From: an uncultured Collinsella sp.
GTDB taxonomy: Bacteria > Actinomycetota > Coriobacteriia > Coriobacteriales > Coriobacteriaceae
Direction: 5' to 3'
NCBI GenBank assembly: GCA_902491415.1
Contig: CABUHP010000066.1
Location: 1-8,099 of the forward strand
DNA length: 8,099 bases
The notes beneath the pieces were generated by a model. That model was not told the origin of the DNA, did no database searches, and saw only the letters and a program-made list of their open reading frames with translations. Of the stretch, positions 1-6,357 are shown piece by piece; position 1 is the first letter of the stretch, and every line of letters starts with the position of its first letter. The position numbers were made by a program, and so were the translations under genes.

Positions 1-213
1 CAGTGGTTGTCCGCCATGCTGGCCGCAAGGGCGCCCAGCAGAAACTTGGCCTCGTACATCTTGCCAAAGTACGAACGGACGCTTTGATGGGGAAGGCCGA
101 TAGAGCAGTTGAGGAACCGAACCCGGGGATACTCAACGGCAGCCCTGAGCGTGTATTCCATCAGGCGGTGCGAGGTCGAGAAGATGACGTTTGCTCCATG
201 TTTGACAGCCGGC
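1..213 (-). pseudogene. Out-of-frame continuation of the BMP domain, cut by window edge
   Basis: Read on the minus strand in the frame one base away from the upstream part, this stretch is open from about 209 to the window edge. It encodes VKHGANVIFSTSHRL, then RFLNCSIGLPHQ, then SYFGKMYEAKFLLGALAASM. These are typical BMP-family signatures (the NCS loop and the YEAKFLLG helix). It joins residue 354 of the upstream part with no missing domain sequence if one base is skipped in the run GCCGCCGGCTG (minus strand, about 207-216). The gene is therefore one BMP-domain gene with a single-base insertion, either a real mutation or a sequencing/assembly error. The 3' end lies outside the window. Confidence 0.75.
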
Positions 214-1272
214 GGCGTAGAACACGTCCGGATCGTGGCAGTCCTCGAACGCCTCGGTGCGCACGATACCGCCAAAGTGCTCATCGAGATACTGACGCCC
301 TTGGTCGTGCAGGCTGTCCCAGCTCGACGTCGCACAGGGGAACTCATGGATAAAGGCGATGCGCAGGGGGTTGGCCGTCGAGTAGACGGTCTTGCCCATA
401 AAGAAGTTGAGCACGCCAGAGGTGGACTTGGCGGGCGTCTCATCCTCGTCGACGCTCGGCGCTTCGACAAGATCGACCTTGTCCTCGTCATTTTTGCCGG
501 CAATGATCAGCTCGCGCCAAATCTTGCACAGGCGGTTTACGACGATATCCGTCGGCGTATCCAGCAGGCGGTCCTGGTTGTACACATTGAGGTAGACGAG
601 CATGGCGTCGGCGGGCGTAATGTCCAGGTGATCGCCGCCTGCGCGAAGGTAGGCACGCTTAAAGAGCAGGAAAGTGTGGCGCAGGTAGTCGACCTTTTTC
701 TGCGGCCATTTTTCGATAAGGTTCTGACCGAGCATCTTCGCGAGCGTTTCGTAGCTTCCCTCACGCGAGAACTCAATCTCGTATAGGGGGCAGACGCGCC
801 AAAACGCGCAGAACTCGCCGTACAGGCGGCTTTCGACGGAATCCCATGTGCCGGGGTAGAGACGGGTGACCTTGGCCGAAACCGTCGGGGCGTCTAGGAA
901 TTTGAGGACACTGACGCGCTTGTTGCCCTCCTGGACGTAAAACCGATGCATGAACTCGGTGACGATGACGGGGTCGCGATAGCCCTCGGTCACCTGGATG
1001 TCGTAGAGGTTGGACCACTTGCGGGCGAACTCGGTGCTAAACGGAAGCAGGGGCATAAAGTTACACGAAAAGGCGGACTGACGGCCCTTGGTGACCGTGC
1101 CGACGACCATTTCGAGCGGAATATCCCGCAGGCCGACATTCTCTCGCTGACCTAAGGGGAGCTGAGCAACCAAGCTATCGAGGTCCGTAAGGTATGGATG
1201 CTCGCTTTGGCTAATGGCGCGTCGACGTCCTTGCTCGCCGCGCTTGCGTGCTTGACGATAGGCCTCTTCCAT
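133..1272 (-). CDS. ParB-like/BMP-domain protein, 5' part of a frameshifted gene
   Basis: This frame encodes 379 residues but only about the first 354 look native. Residues 1-275 have no signal peptide and begin with a charged, Arg-rich stretch. Residues about 93-137 resemble the ParB/sulfiredoxin-like fold, including EGNKRVSVLKF at 115-125. From residue 303 (LRIAFIHEF, then HDQGRQYL at 322-329) the sequence matches the start of the BMP/Med (PnrA-like) ligand-binding domain. After FYAA (351-354) similarity stops and a short unrelated tail runs to a TGA, while the expected BMP sequence continues in the next frame (see 1-213). The ATG start is supported by AAGGGAG seven bases upstream. BMP-domain proteins are normally exported lipoproteins that bind nucleosides or similar ligands. 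This one looks cytoplasmic, so a sensor or regulatory role is possible but not shown. It follows the MscS gene by 91 bases and probably has its own promoter. Confidence 0.8.
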   Translation of the reverse strand: MEEAYRQARKRGEQGRRRAISQSEHPYLTDLDSLVAQLPLGQRENVGLRDIPLEMVVGTVTKGRQSAFSCNFMPLLPFSTEFARKWSNLYDIQVTEGYRDPVIVTEFMHRFYVQEGNKRVSVLKFLDAPTVSAKVTRLYPGTWDSVESRLYGEFCAFWRVCPLYEIEFSREGSYETLAKMLGQNLIEKWPQKKVDYLRHTFLLFKRAYLRAGGDHLDITPADAMLVYLNVYNQDRLLDTPTDIVVNRLCKIWRELIIAGKNDEDKVDLVEAPSVDEDETPAKSTSGVLNFFMGKTVYSTANPLRIAFIHEFPCATSSWDSLHDQGRQYLDEHFGGIVRTEAFEDCHDPDVFYAAGCQTWSKRHLLDLAPPDGIHAQGCR

Positions 1273-1301
1273 GATGTTGCTCCCTTAGTCGTTTAAACAA
1301 C

Positions 1302-1330
1302 TATATAAACCATGGTACCACGAATGAAAA
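1302..1330 (-). promoter_or_regulatory. Candidate promoter of the BMP-domain gene, with palindrome in spacer
   Basis: On the minus strand TTTTCA (1325-1330) is followed after 17 bases by TATATA (1302-1307); an overlapping TATAGT (1300-1305) is an alternative -10. Each hexamer matches consensus at only four or five positions. The spacer contains the perfect 8-bp palindrome TGGTACCA (1313-1320), and GTTTAAAC (1291-1298), a second perfect palindrome, lies near the expected start of transcription. The -35 hexamer uses the T tail of the adjacent hairpin element. The leader would be about 20 bases and contains the ribosome binding site. Confidence 0.35.
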
Positions 1331-1363
1331 CCACCACAAAGGTGCCTGTCCCTATTTGACAGG
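1329..1363. repeat. GGGACAG-core hairpin element, copy 1 (hybrid form)
   Basis: On the minus strand the MscS stop codon TGA is followed directly by CCTGTC, a 7-base loop and GACAGG (1345-1363), then CACCTTTGTGGTGGTTTT. The hairpin half matches the element at 4421-4443, and the GGGACAG plus GTGGTGGTTTT half matches the element at 4350-4389. It may act as a terminator for the channel gene, as a GTGGTGG/TTTT tail follows the stem, but the stem is only 6 bp. It is probably a member of a dispersed REP-like family. Confidence 0.6.
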
Positions 1364-2131
1364 TCAGGCAATGATGGGGGCGATGGCGCGGATGCAGGCG
1401 TCGGCTGCCGTGAAAGTAGTGCTGTCGTCGCTGACGATAAAGATGATCTTTCCTTTGATGCCAAAGTCGCCGATTTCGCTAAAGAGTACGTAGGGCTCCT
1501 TGTCAAAGCCCGAGATGGGCGAGACGGCCGTTTTGGTTGCGCTCGTGAGCTCGTCTGCCAGCACGTCAAGGGAAGCCCACTTAGACGTGTCCTTTACGGC
1601 AACGGGCACGGCCACGCGCCCAAAGGGCATCAAATGCACGAGTGTGTTCTTGGAAATGTTGGAGTTGGGGACGATGATGGTCTGTCCACAGGCATCCTCA
1701 ATCGTTGTATGACGCCAAGTGATGTCTTGGACCACGCCGGATACGCCGCCGACCTCGATATTGTCGCCGGGTTTGATGATGCCCATAAAGGTCACTTGCA
1801 TGCCGCCGATAAGGTTTGACAGCGTGTCCTGAAAGCCGAGCGAGATGGCGATGCCGCCGACGCCAAGAGCGGCGACGAGCGCGTTTGCGTTAATGCCAAA
1901 GCAGTTGTCGAGGATAAAGCTGCCGCCAATCATCCAGATGACGGCGCGCGCGATGTTGATGAAGATACTTGATGCCGGAAGCGGGTTATCGTCACGGTTA
2001 AGCAGATGGTTCAGGGTCTTGGATACGACCTCGGCGGCGACGGCGGTGCCTATCGCCAAGATGACGGCCCAGATGATGTTGTGGACCCACCGTTGCTCAA
2101 AGAAATGAAGAATCGGCTCAAACAATTCCAT
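1364..2131 (-). CDS. Small-conductance mechanosensitive channel, MscS family
   Basis: This 255-residue membrane protein would open under membrane tension to release solutes during osmotic downshock. Three membrane segments are visible at about residues 17-37, 55-77 and 81-116. The third is the Gly/Ala-rich pore helix (AALGVGGIAISLGFQD, 87-102, then LSNLIGG) typical of the family. The beta domain follows, with PGDNIEVGGVSGVV (121-134) and IIVPNSNI (152-159), then an alpha/beta C-terminal domain to residue 255. The protein is slightly shorter than E. coli MscS (286 residues). I chose the ATG at 2131 because AGGAGG lies ten bases upstream. An in-frame ATG at 2176 would place the start inside a terminator-like hairpin and upstream of that ribosome binding site. 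The gene appears to stand alone between hairpins on both sides. Confidence 0.92.
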   Translation of the reverse strand: MELFEPILHFFEQRWVHNIIWAVILAIGTAVAAEVVSKTLNHLLNRDDNPLPASSIFINIARAVIWMIGGSFILDNCFGINANALVAALGVGGIAISLGFQDTLSNLIGGMQVTFMGIIKPGDNIEVGGVSGVVQDITWRHTTIEDACGQTIIVPNSNISKNTLVHLMPFGRVAVPVAVKDTSKWASLDVLADELTSATKTAVSPISGFDKEPYVLFSEIGDFGIKGKIIFIVSDDSTTFTAADACIRAIAPIIA

Positions 2132-2141
2132 GTAGGGAAAA

Positions 2142-2147
2142 CCTCCT
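2142..2147 (-). promoter_or_regulatory. Ribosome binding site deciding the MscS start
   Basis: A perfect AGGAGG on the minus strand lies ten bases before the ATG at 2131. It falls inside the open frame that begins at 2176, which argues for the shorter protein. Confidence 0.75.
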
Positions 2148-2175
2148 AATGATCGTCCAACCATGATACCCACCA

Positions 2176-2209
2176 AGAAGCCCGTCCGATCAAATTCAGA
2201 CGGGCTTCT
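2176..2209 (-). terminator. Terminator-like hairpin after the nucleotidase gene
   Basis: AGAAGCCCGTC (2176-2186) and GACGGGCTTCT (2199-2209) form a perfect 11-bp stem with a 12-base loop. It lies 51 bases past the stop codon of the nucleotidase gene and before the MscS ribosome binding site. The stem ends in CTTCTT but no true T run follows on either strand, so termination strength is uncertain. On the minus strand TTGATC in the loop and TATCAT just beyond could be a poor MscS promoter (19-base spacer). Confidence 0.65.
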
Positions 2210-2260
2210 GTGCTCGATATAAGGTTTACGCGGCGGGGCTGCAAGGCCCGGCGGTGTAGC

Positions 2261-4285
2261 TTAGCGTCGACGCTTCCAGATAATGCCGAGGATGATGACG
2301 ATGATGCCGCCGATAAGGCACGCGCCAACTACTGCCAGCGTGCGGTCTCCCGTTGCGGCGAGCTTACCGCTCGTCTTCTTGGTGCTGACCTTCGTGGTCG
2401 TCGTGTCCGTCTTAGGCGAGGGCTTAGGCGTCAGGGCCGGTGTGGGCGTGGGGTCCACGGCTACGGAGCCGAAGCTGATGGTGCCGGCGAGCCCGGCCAT
2501 CTTGCTCTCCCAGTCGTTCTGCCCAATCAGCGCCCTCAGCGCCGCCTCGCACGTGCCCCACTCGGTGTACTTGGTGGCGTGTGCAAAGGTGGGAAAGTCG
2601 GTCGTGTTGGTAATGATGTAGTTGTTGGTGGCGACGGTATAGGTCTTGGCGGGGTCGAGCGTGCTGCCGTCTTTGGTGAGTGTGGCACTCACAATGCGCT
2701 TGCCTTCGGGCTGCGTCCAATCAATCGTCACGTTGATGCCGCCAAAGGAGAGAACGCTGCCAGAGTCATCGCGCCACTTGTACTTGTCTTGCGCCTCCTG
2801 CTCGGTGTGACCGGCCGCCACATAAGCCTGCTGAAGCTCGTAGCTGTCGTTGCAATCGTCGCTGATTTGTAGCGAGTGCTCGAGCGCTGCGAGGAAGTCC
2901 GCGCCGGTCATGGTCCAGGTCTCCACGGTGTTGCCGTAGGGCGAGATGGCGATGACGTTGCCAGCGGTCACGTTGCCCGCCGCGATGCCGCCGCGGATGC
3001 CGCCAGCGTTTTCGATAGCGAGGTCCGCGCCCGTCAGGGCAAGATAGGAGCCGCAAATCACGTGGCCGATGGTCTGGGCCTTGGTGGTGTCGCCCTCCTT
3101 GCTGGGACGGAAATCGGTGGTGCGCACCATTTCCCAACCATGCGTGCCTGCGGCGTCCTCGCCGTAGAAATAGTTGGTGGTGGATGTGCCGAGCACCTTG
3201 TTCGATTCGTTTTCAAAGTCCTCGTCGAGCGGCTTGATCTTGTTGCGGACGGCTTCAAGGCGGCTTTGGTAGTCGGAGCCCTTGTCGGGGTCTGCCAAAA
3301 GGTCGTTGACGTTCTTGGCGGTGTAGAGCTTCTCGTTGCTGTCGTCTGCAGGGACCGTGACCGTGTCATCGTCGGTCGTCTCGGTGCCATTCGTGTCGTA
3401 TTTGTACGGAATGGAAAGCAGTCCCACCTCGGCAAAGGCACTGCCCGCCTCGACAACGTGGATTGTCTTGCCGTCGGCTCCCGTCACCTTCTCGTTAAGG
3501 TTGATGTGCTCGTGGCCTGCGATAAGGGCATCGACGCCACGGAGTCGCGTGGCAAAGGTCTTGGCGTCGAGCGTGTGCGCGATACACACAACAACATCGC
3601 AGCCCTCCCTGCGCAGCTGCTCTGCCTCGGTATTGATGGCGTTCGCGGCACTCGAGAAGCTGGTGCCCGCGACCAGGTCCGCGCGCAGCGAGGAACCTAG
3701 CGACTCATCCATGGCACCCACGACGCCGACCTTGATTTTGTAGTCGAATGTGGAGTGATCTTCGCTATCCTCCCAGGTGCGATCGAGCGTCTTCGTGATG
3801 CTCGAGCTCCATACGCCGCTCGTAGACTTCGCGTTCGCGCAGAGCATGGCGAAGGGCGTGCCGGTGGTGCTGTAGCCGGTCATGGTGCGGAGTTTGTCCG
3901 CACCGTAGCTCCAGTCGTGGTTGCCTGGCGTGGTCGCGTCGTAGCCGTCGGCGTAGAAGGTGTCCATGAGCTCGGCGATGCTCTTGCCCTCGCTCATGGT
4001 GGCGAAGGACTGTCCGTGGAAGGTGTCGCCCGCATCGAGCAAAAGATCGGGGACGCTGCTTTGGGCGCTATAGAGAACCGCCAGTCCGTCAAAGCCCACA
4101 GTGCCGGTGCCCTTGCTTGCGTTGTAGCTGTACTTGTAGCTGCCGTGGATATCGTTGGTGTGCATGACGGCCACGGAGCCGTCAATAGCGGCGGGCAGGT
4201 TTCCCGCGAAAGCGAGGCTTGGGATGCCTGCGAGCGCGCCGGCAAACAACGCGGCGGCCAACGCAAAGCGGGGGAGTCTTTTCAT
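2261..4285 (-). CDS. Secreted 5'-nucleotidase-family metallophosphoesterase with LAATG sorting signal
   Basis: The 674-residue protein starts with a signal peptide (MKRLPRF, hydrophobic core, likely cleavage after AFA at 27). The metallophosphoesterase domain (about 36-295) shows NDIHG (D45, H47), DAGDTFHG (D85), GNHD (N122, H123), H237 and AGHEH (H258, H260), which form the two-metal site. A 5'-nucleotidase C-terminal domain (about 363-605) has ENAGGIRGG (425-433). A Pro/Thr/Lys-rich linker (612-641) leads to LAATG (642-646), a hydrophobic segment (649-669) and KRRR, which is a sortase anchoring signal. The family hydrolyses nucleotides or related phosphoesters outside the cell. Two oddities: GNHDWSYG has Ser126 where UshA-type enzymes usually have the dyad Asp, and the usual GGDG[YF] pocket motif is replaced by NTTDFPTF (560-567). 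The substrate may therefore differ. The ATG is supported by AAGGAA six bases upstream. Confidence 0.92.
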   Translation of the reverse strand: MKRLPRFALAAALFAGALAGIPSLAFAGNLPAAIDGSVAVMHTNDIHGSYKYSYNASKGTGTVGFDGLAVLYSAQSSVPDLLLDAGDTFHGQSFATMSEGKSIAELMDTFYADGYDATTPGNHDWSYGADKLRTMTGYSTTGTPFAMLCANAKSTSGVWSSSITKTLDRTWEDSEDHSTFDYKIKVGVVGAMDESLGSSLRADLVAGTSFSSAANAINTEAEQLRREGCDVVVCIAHTLDAKTFATRLRGVDALIAGHEHINLNEKVTGADGKTIHVVEAGSAFAEVGLLSIPYKYDTNGTETTDDDTVTVPADDSNEKLYTAKNVNDLLADPDKGSDYQSRLEAVRNKIKPLDEDFENESNKVLGTSTTNYFYGEDAAGTHGWEMVRTTDFRPSKEGDTTKAQTIGHVICGSYLALTGADLAIENAGGIRGGIAAGNVTAGNVIAISPYGNTVETWTMTGADFLAALEHSLQISDDCNDSYELQQAYVAAGHTEQEAQDKYKWRDDSGSVLSFGGINVTIDWTQPEGKRIVSATLTKDGSTLDPAKTYTVATNNYIITNTTDFPTFAHATKYTEWGTCEAALRALIGQNDWESKMAGLAGTISFGSVAVDPTPTPALTPKPSPKTDTTTTKVSTKKTSGKLAATGDRTLAVVGACLIGGIIVIILGIIWKRRR

Positions 4286-4349
4286 GGCAGTTTCCTTAGT
4301 CCTTAGCCAGAATGTCTGGTTGAATATCGGATTATCGACATAATATGCG

Positions 4350-4389
4350 AAAACCGCCGCAAGGGCGTCTGTCCCTTTGCGGCGGTTTT
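4350..4389. terminator. Bidirectional terminator, GGGACAG-core hairpin copy 2
   Basis: AAAACCGCCGCAA (4350-4362) pairs perfectly with TTGCGGCGGTTTT (4377-4389), giving a 13-bp stem. GGG (4363-4365) and CCC (4373-4375) extend it around a one-base bulge, with loop CGTCTGT. Both strands end in TTTT. It should terminate the ABC transporter operon before the nucleotidase gene. On the minus strand its inner part, GGGACAGACGCCCTTGCGG, resembles the copy at 1329-1363. Confidence 0.8.
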
Positions 4390-4420
4390 GACGTTTGCGC
4401 AGATAAAACCTACCAAAATA

Positions 4421-4443
4421 AACCTGTCCCTTTTTGGCAGGTT
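4421..4443. repeat. GGGACAG-core hairpin element, copy 3
   Basis: On the minus strand the ATPase stop codon TAA is followed directly by AACCTGCC, a 7-base AAAAAGG loop and GACAGGTT, an 8-bp stem with one mismatch. TTATTTTGGTAGGTTTT follows. The stem-loop matches the one after the MscS stop codon closely (CCTGYCAAAWAGGGACAGG). It may assist termination together with the stronger hairpin 32 bases further on. Confidence 0.6.
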
Positions 4444-5238
4444 TTAGCTCAGCAGCATGCGGTCGTTGGCGAGCTCGCCTCCCGAGACCTCCTCGAACTT
4501 CTGCAGCAGGTCGGCTACGGTGAGCGACTTCTTCTCATCGCCCGCCACGTCGTAGATCACGTGGCCTTCGTGCATCATGATCAGACGGTTGCCCAGACGG
4601 ATGGCGTCGTTCATGTTGTGCGTGACCATGAGCGTGGTCAGGTGGTTCTCGTCGACGATCTCCTCGGTCAGGTTAAGCACCTTAGAGGCCGTCTTGGGGT
4701 CGAGGGCCGCGGTGTGCTCGTCGAGCAGCAGCAGGCGCGGCCTGGTGAGCGTGGCCATCAGCAGGGTGAGTGCCTGGCGCTGGCCACCCGAGAGCAGGCC
4801 GACCTTGGCGTTGAGACGCGTGTCCAGACCAAGGTCCAGGCGCTTGAGCAGCTCGACGTACTCATCTTTCTCGGCCTTGGTGACGCCCCACGAAAGGCCG
4901 CGACGCTGGCCGCGACGCTTGGCGAGGGCCAGGTTCTCGGCGATCTGCATGTCGGCAGCGGTACCGCGCATGGGGTCCTGAAACACGCGGCCCAGGTACT
5001 TGGCGCGCTGCGACTCGCTCAGGCGCGAGATGTCGGTGCCGTCGAGCTCAATAACGCCCGAATCGAGCGGGTACACGCCGGCGATCATGTTGAGCAGCGT
5101 GGACTTGCCGGCGCCGTTGCCGCCGATCACGGTTACAAAGTCGCCGTCATTCAGGGTGAGGTCGACGCCGGTGAGCGCGCGCTTCTCGGTGACGGTGCCC
5201 TTGTTAAAGGTCTTCTTGACGTGCGAGAGCTTAAGCAT
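4444..5238 (-). CDS. ABC transporter ATP-binding protein (TrpXYZ/COG1101 type)
   Basis: This 264-residue ATPase powers the importer encoded with the permease just upstream. All nucleotide-binding motifs are intact: Walker A GGNGAGKST (39-47), Q-loop Q87 in RVFQDP, signature LSGGQRQ (149-155), Walker B LLLLDE (169-174) and switch histidine H207. RVFQDPMRGTAADMQIAENL is typical of the COG1101 ATPases that pair with COG4120 permeases. I chose the ATG at 5238, which overlaps the permease stop by eight bases and has AAGGGGG nine bases upstream. An ATG three codons earlier has poorer spacing, and a start further upstream would lie deep inside the permease gene. The overlap implies translational coupling. 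Family members have been linked to tryptophan or other small solutes, so the substrate here is open. Confidence 0.93.
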   Translation of the reverse strand: MLKLSHVKKTFNKGTVTEKRALTGVDLTLNDGDFVTVIGGNGAGKSTLLNMIAGVYPLDSGVIELDGTDISRLSESQRAKYLGRVFQDPMRGTAADMQIAENLALAKRRGQRRGLSWGVTKAEKDEYVELLKRLDLGLDTRLNAKVGLLSGGQRQALTLLMATLTRPRLLLLDEHTAALDPKTASKVLNLTEEIVDENHLTTLMVTHNMNDAIRLGNRLIMMHEGHVIYDVAGDEKKSLTVADLLQKFEEVSGGELANDRMLLS

Positions 5239-6154
5239 CTGCCTCATCCCCCTTCGTGTAGGAGCTGCGGAGCTTATAGCGCTCCCAAACCACGGGCACG
5301 CACAGGGCCACAGCGACAATCACGGCGGAGAGCAGCTTCATGTCGTTGGCGTCCATGCCCAACTGCAGCACGATGGCGCGGATAAGGAAGTACACCACGG
5401 AGCCAAAGACGGCGGAGGCAAGACGGACGCTAAACTGCGTGAGACCGCCGGGCAGCAGGCGGCCGAGCACCTCGCCGATAACAATGGCGGCAAGACCGAT
5501 AACGATGGCACCGGTGCCCATACCAATGTCGGCATACTTTTGGCTCTGGCAGATGAGCGCGCCCGAAAGGCCGATGAGGGCGTTGGAGAGCACGAGGGCG
5601 ATCATCTTGGTGGAGTTGGTGTTGACGCCCAGAGCGCGGATCATGTACTCGTTGTTGCCGGTGGCTCGCAGCGCCGAGCCGATCTCGGTGCCAAAGAACC
5701 AATACAGGATGGCAACGATAGCCACGGCGAGCAGGATGCCCAAGATGATGGCAACGGTGGACTGCGGCAGACCGGTCATATTGCTGACGGCGGAGAACAC
5801 GGTGCCCTTGGCAAGAATGGGCGTATTGGACTTGCCCATGATGCGCAGGTTGATGGACCACAGGCTGATCTGGGTGAGGATTCCGGCGAGGATCGCAGGA
5901 ATCTCAAAGACGGTGGTCAAAATGCCCGTGACGGCGCCCGCGATGGCGCCGGCGCACATACCGGCCAGCACGGCGAACAGCGGGTCGAAGTTGTTATTGA
6001 CGATGAGCACAGCGCAGACGCAGCCGCCGAGGGCAAAGCTGCCGTCGCAGGTCATATCGGGAATGTCGAGCAGGCGGAACGTGATAAACACGCCAAGCAC
6101 CATAATGCCCCAGAGGACGCCCTGCGAAACGGCGCCCTGCAATGCAATGAGCAT
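5231..6154 (-). CDS. ABC transporter permease (TrpY/COG4120 type)
   Basis: The 307-residue integral membrane protein forms the importer's channel. About eight to nine hydrophobic segments are visible, including 12-28, 40-53, 57-81, 87-102, 133-153, 184-204, 213-235, 244-265 and 273-290. The family-specific segment FRLLDIPDMTCDGSF (26-40) follows the first helix. A cytoplasmic loop (about 157-180, RATGNNEYMIRALGVNT) is the likely contact with the ATPase. The C-terminus is short and charged (SSYTKGDEADA) and its coding end overlaps the ATPase start. AGGAGG lies eight bases before the ATG. It belongs to the branched-chain/ribose-type permease superfamily, which also includes nucleoside permeases, so fold alone does not give the substrate. 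It is separated from the binding-protein gene by 203 bases with a hairpin. Confidence 0.93.
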   Translation of the reverse strand: MLIALQGAVSQGVLWGIMVLGVFITFRLLDIPDMTCDGSFALGGCVCAVLIVNNNFDPLFAVLAGMCAGAIAGAVTGILTTVFEIPAILAGILTQISLWSINLRIMGKSNTPILAKGTVFSAVSNMTGLPQSTVAIILGILLAVAIVAILYWFFGTEIGSALRATGNNEYMIRALGVNTNSTKMIALVLSNALIGLSGALICQSQKYADIGMGTGAIVIGLAAIVIGEVLGRLLPGGLTQFSVRLASAVFGSVVYFLIRAIVLQLGMDANDMKLLSAVIVAVALCVPVVWERYKLRSSYTKGDEADA

Positions 6155-6256
6155 GCTTCATACCTCCTAGGATAGGGTGGACACGTGATTCACCATAATA
6201 GCGGTAACAATGCATAGAAGAGTTACGGACAGACGTTTTGTTTTACCTGAAACAAG

Positions 6257-6290
6257 CAGGGCGGACGCCGGTCTACAGCGCCCGCCCCTG
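6257..6290 (-). terminator. GC-rich hairpin between binding-protein and permease genes
   Basis: On the minus strand GGGCGGGCGC (6278-6287) pairs with GCGTCCGCCC (6259-6268) with one G-U pair, and CAG/CTG extends the stem around one bulged base. The loop has nine bases and CTTGTTTC follows. In importer operons such a hairpin often acts as a partial terminator or 3' RNA stabiliser that raises the amount of binding protein relative to the membrane parts; that role is inferred here. The rest of the 203-base gap holds only a lone TATTAT with no convincing -35. Confidence 0.65.
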
Positions 6291-6357
6291 TGGCTCAGAT
6301 ATTGAATAACGCGGCTAAAGCGCGAGCACGGGCTCTAGACGCATGCCGCGTATGGCA

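Noticed and set aside
2132..2176. Longer MscS protein starting at 2176
   Set aside because: The start would fall in a terminator-like hairpin and the perfect AGGAGG would lie inside the gene. The extra residues (MVGIMVGRSLGGFPY) add no family feature.
2876..4306. Plus-strand open frames opposite the nucleotidase-family gene
   Set aside because: No domain or ribosome binding site is apparent, and the minus-strand gene explains the region fully.
4303..4345. CCAGA/TCTGG hairpin and CGATAATCCGATA repeat upstream of the nucleotidase gene as promoter or operator
   Set aside because: The arms are only 5 bp, and no -35/-10 pair with acceptable spacing could be placed (TATTAT and GATAAT lack partners), so no promoter is called.
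5000..6175. Long plus-strand open frame opposite the permease and ATPase genes
   Set aside because: It is rich in His, Asp and Gly as expected from the reverse complement of GC-rich membrane-protein codons, has no recognisable domain, and lies opposite two well-supported genes.
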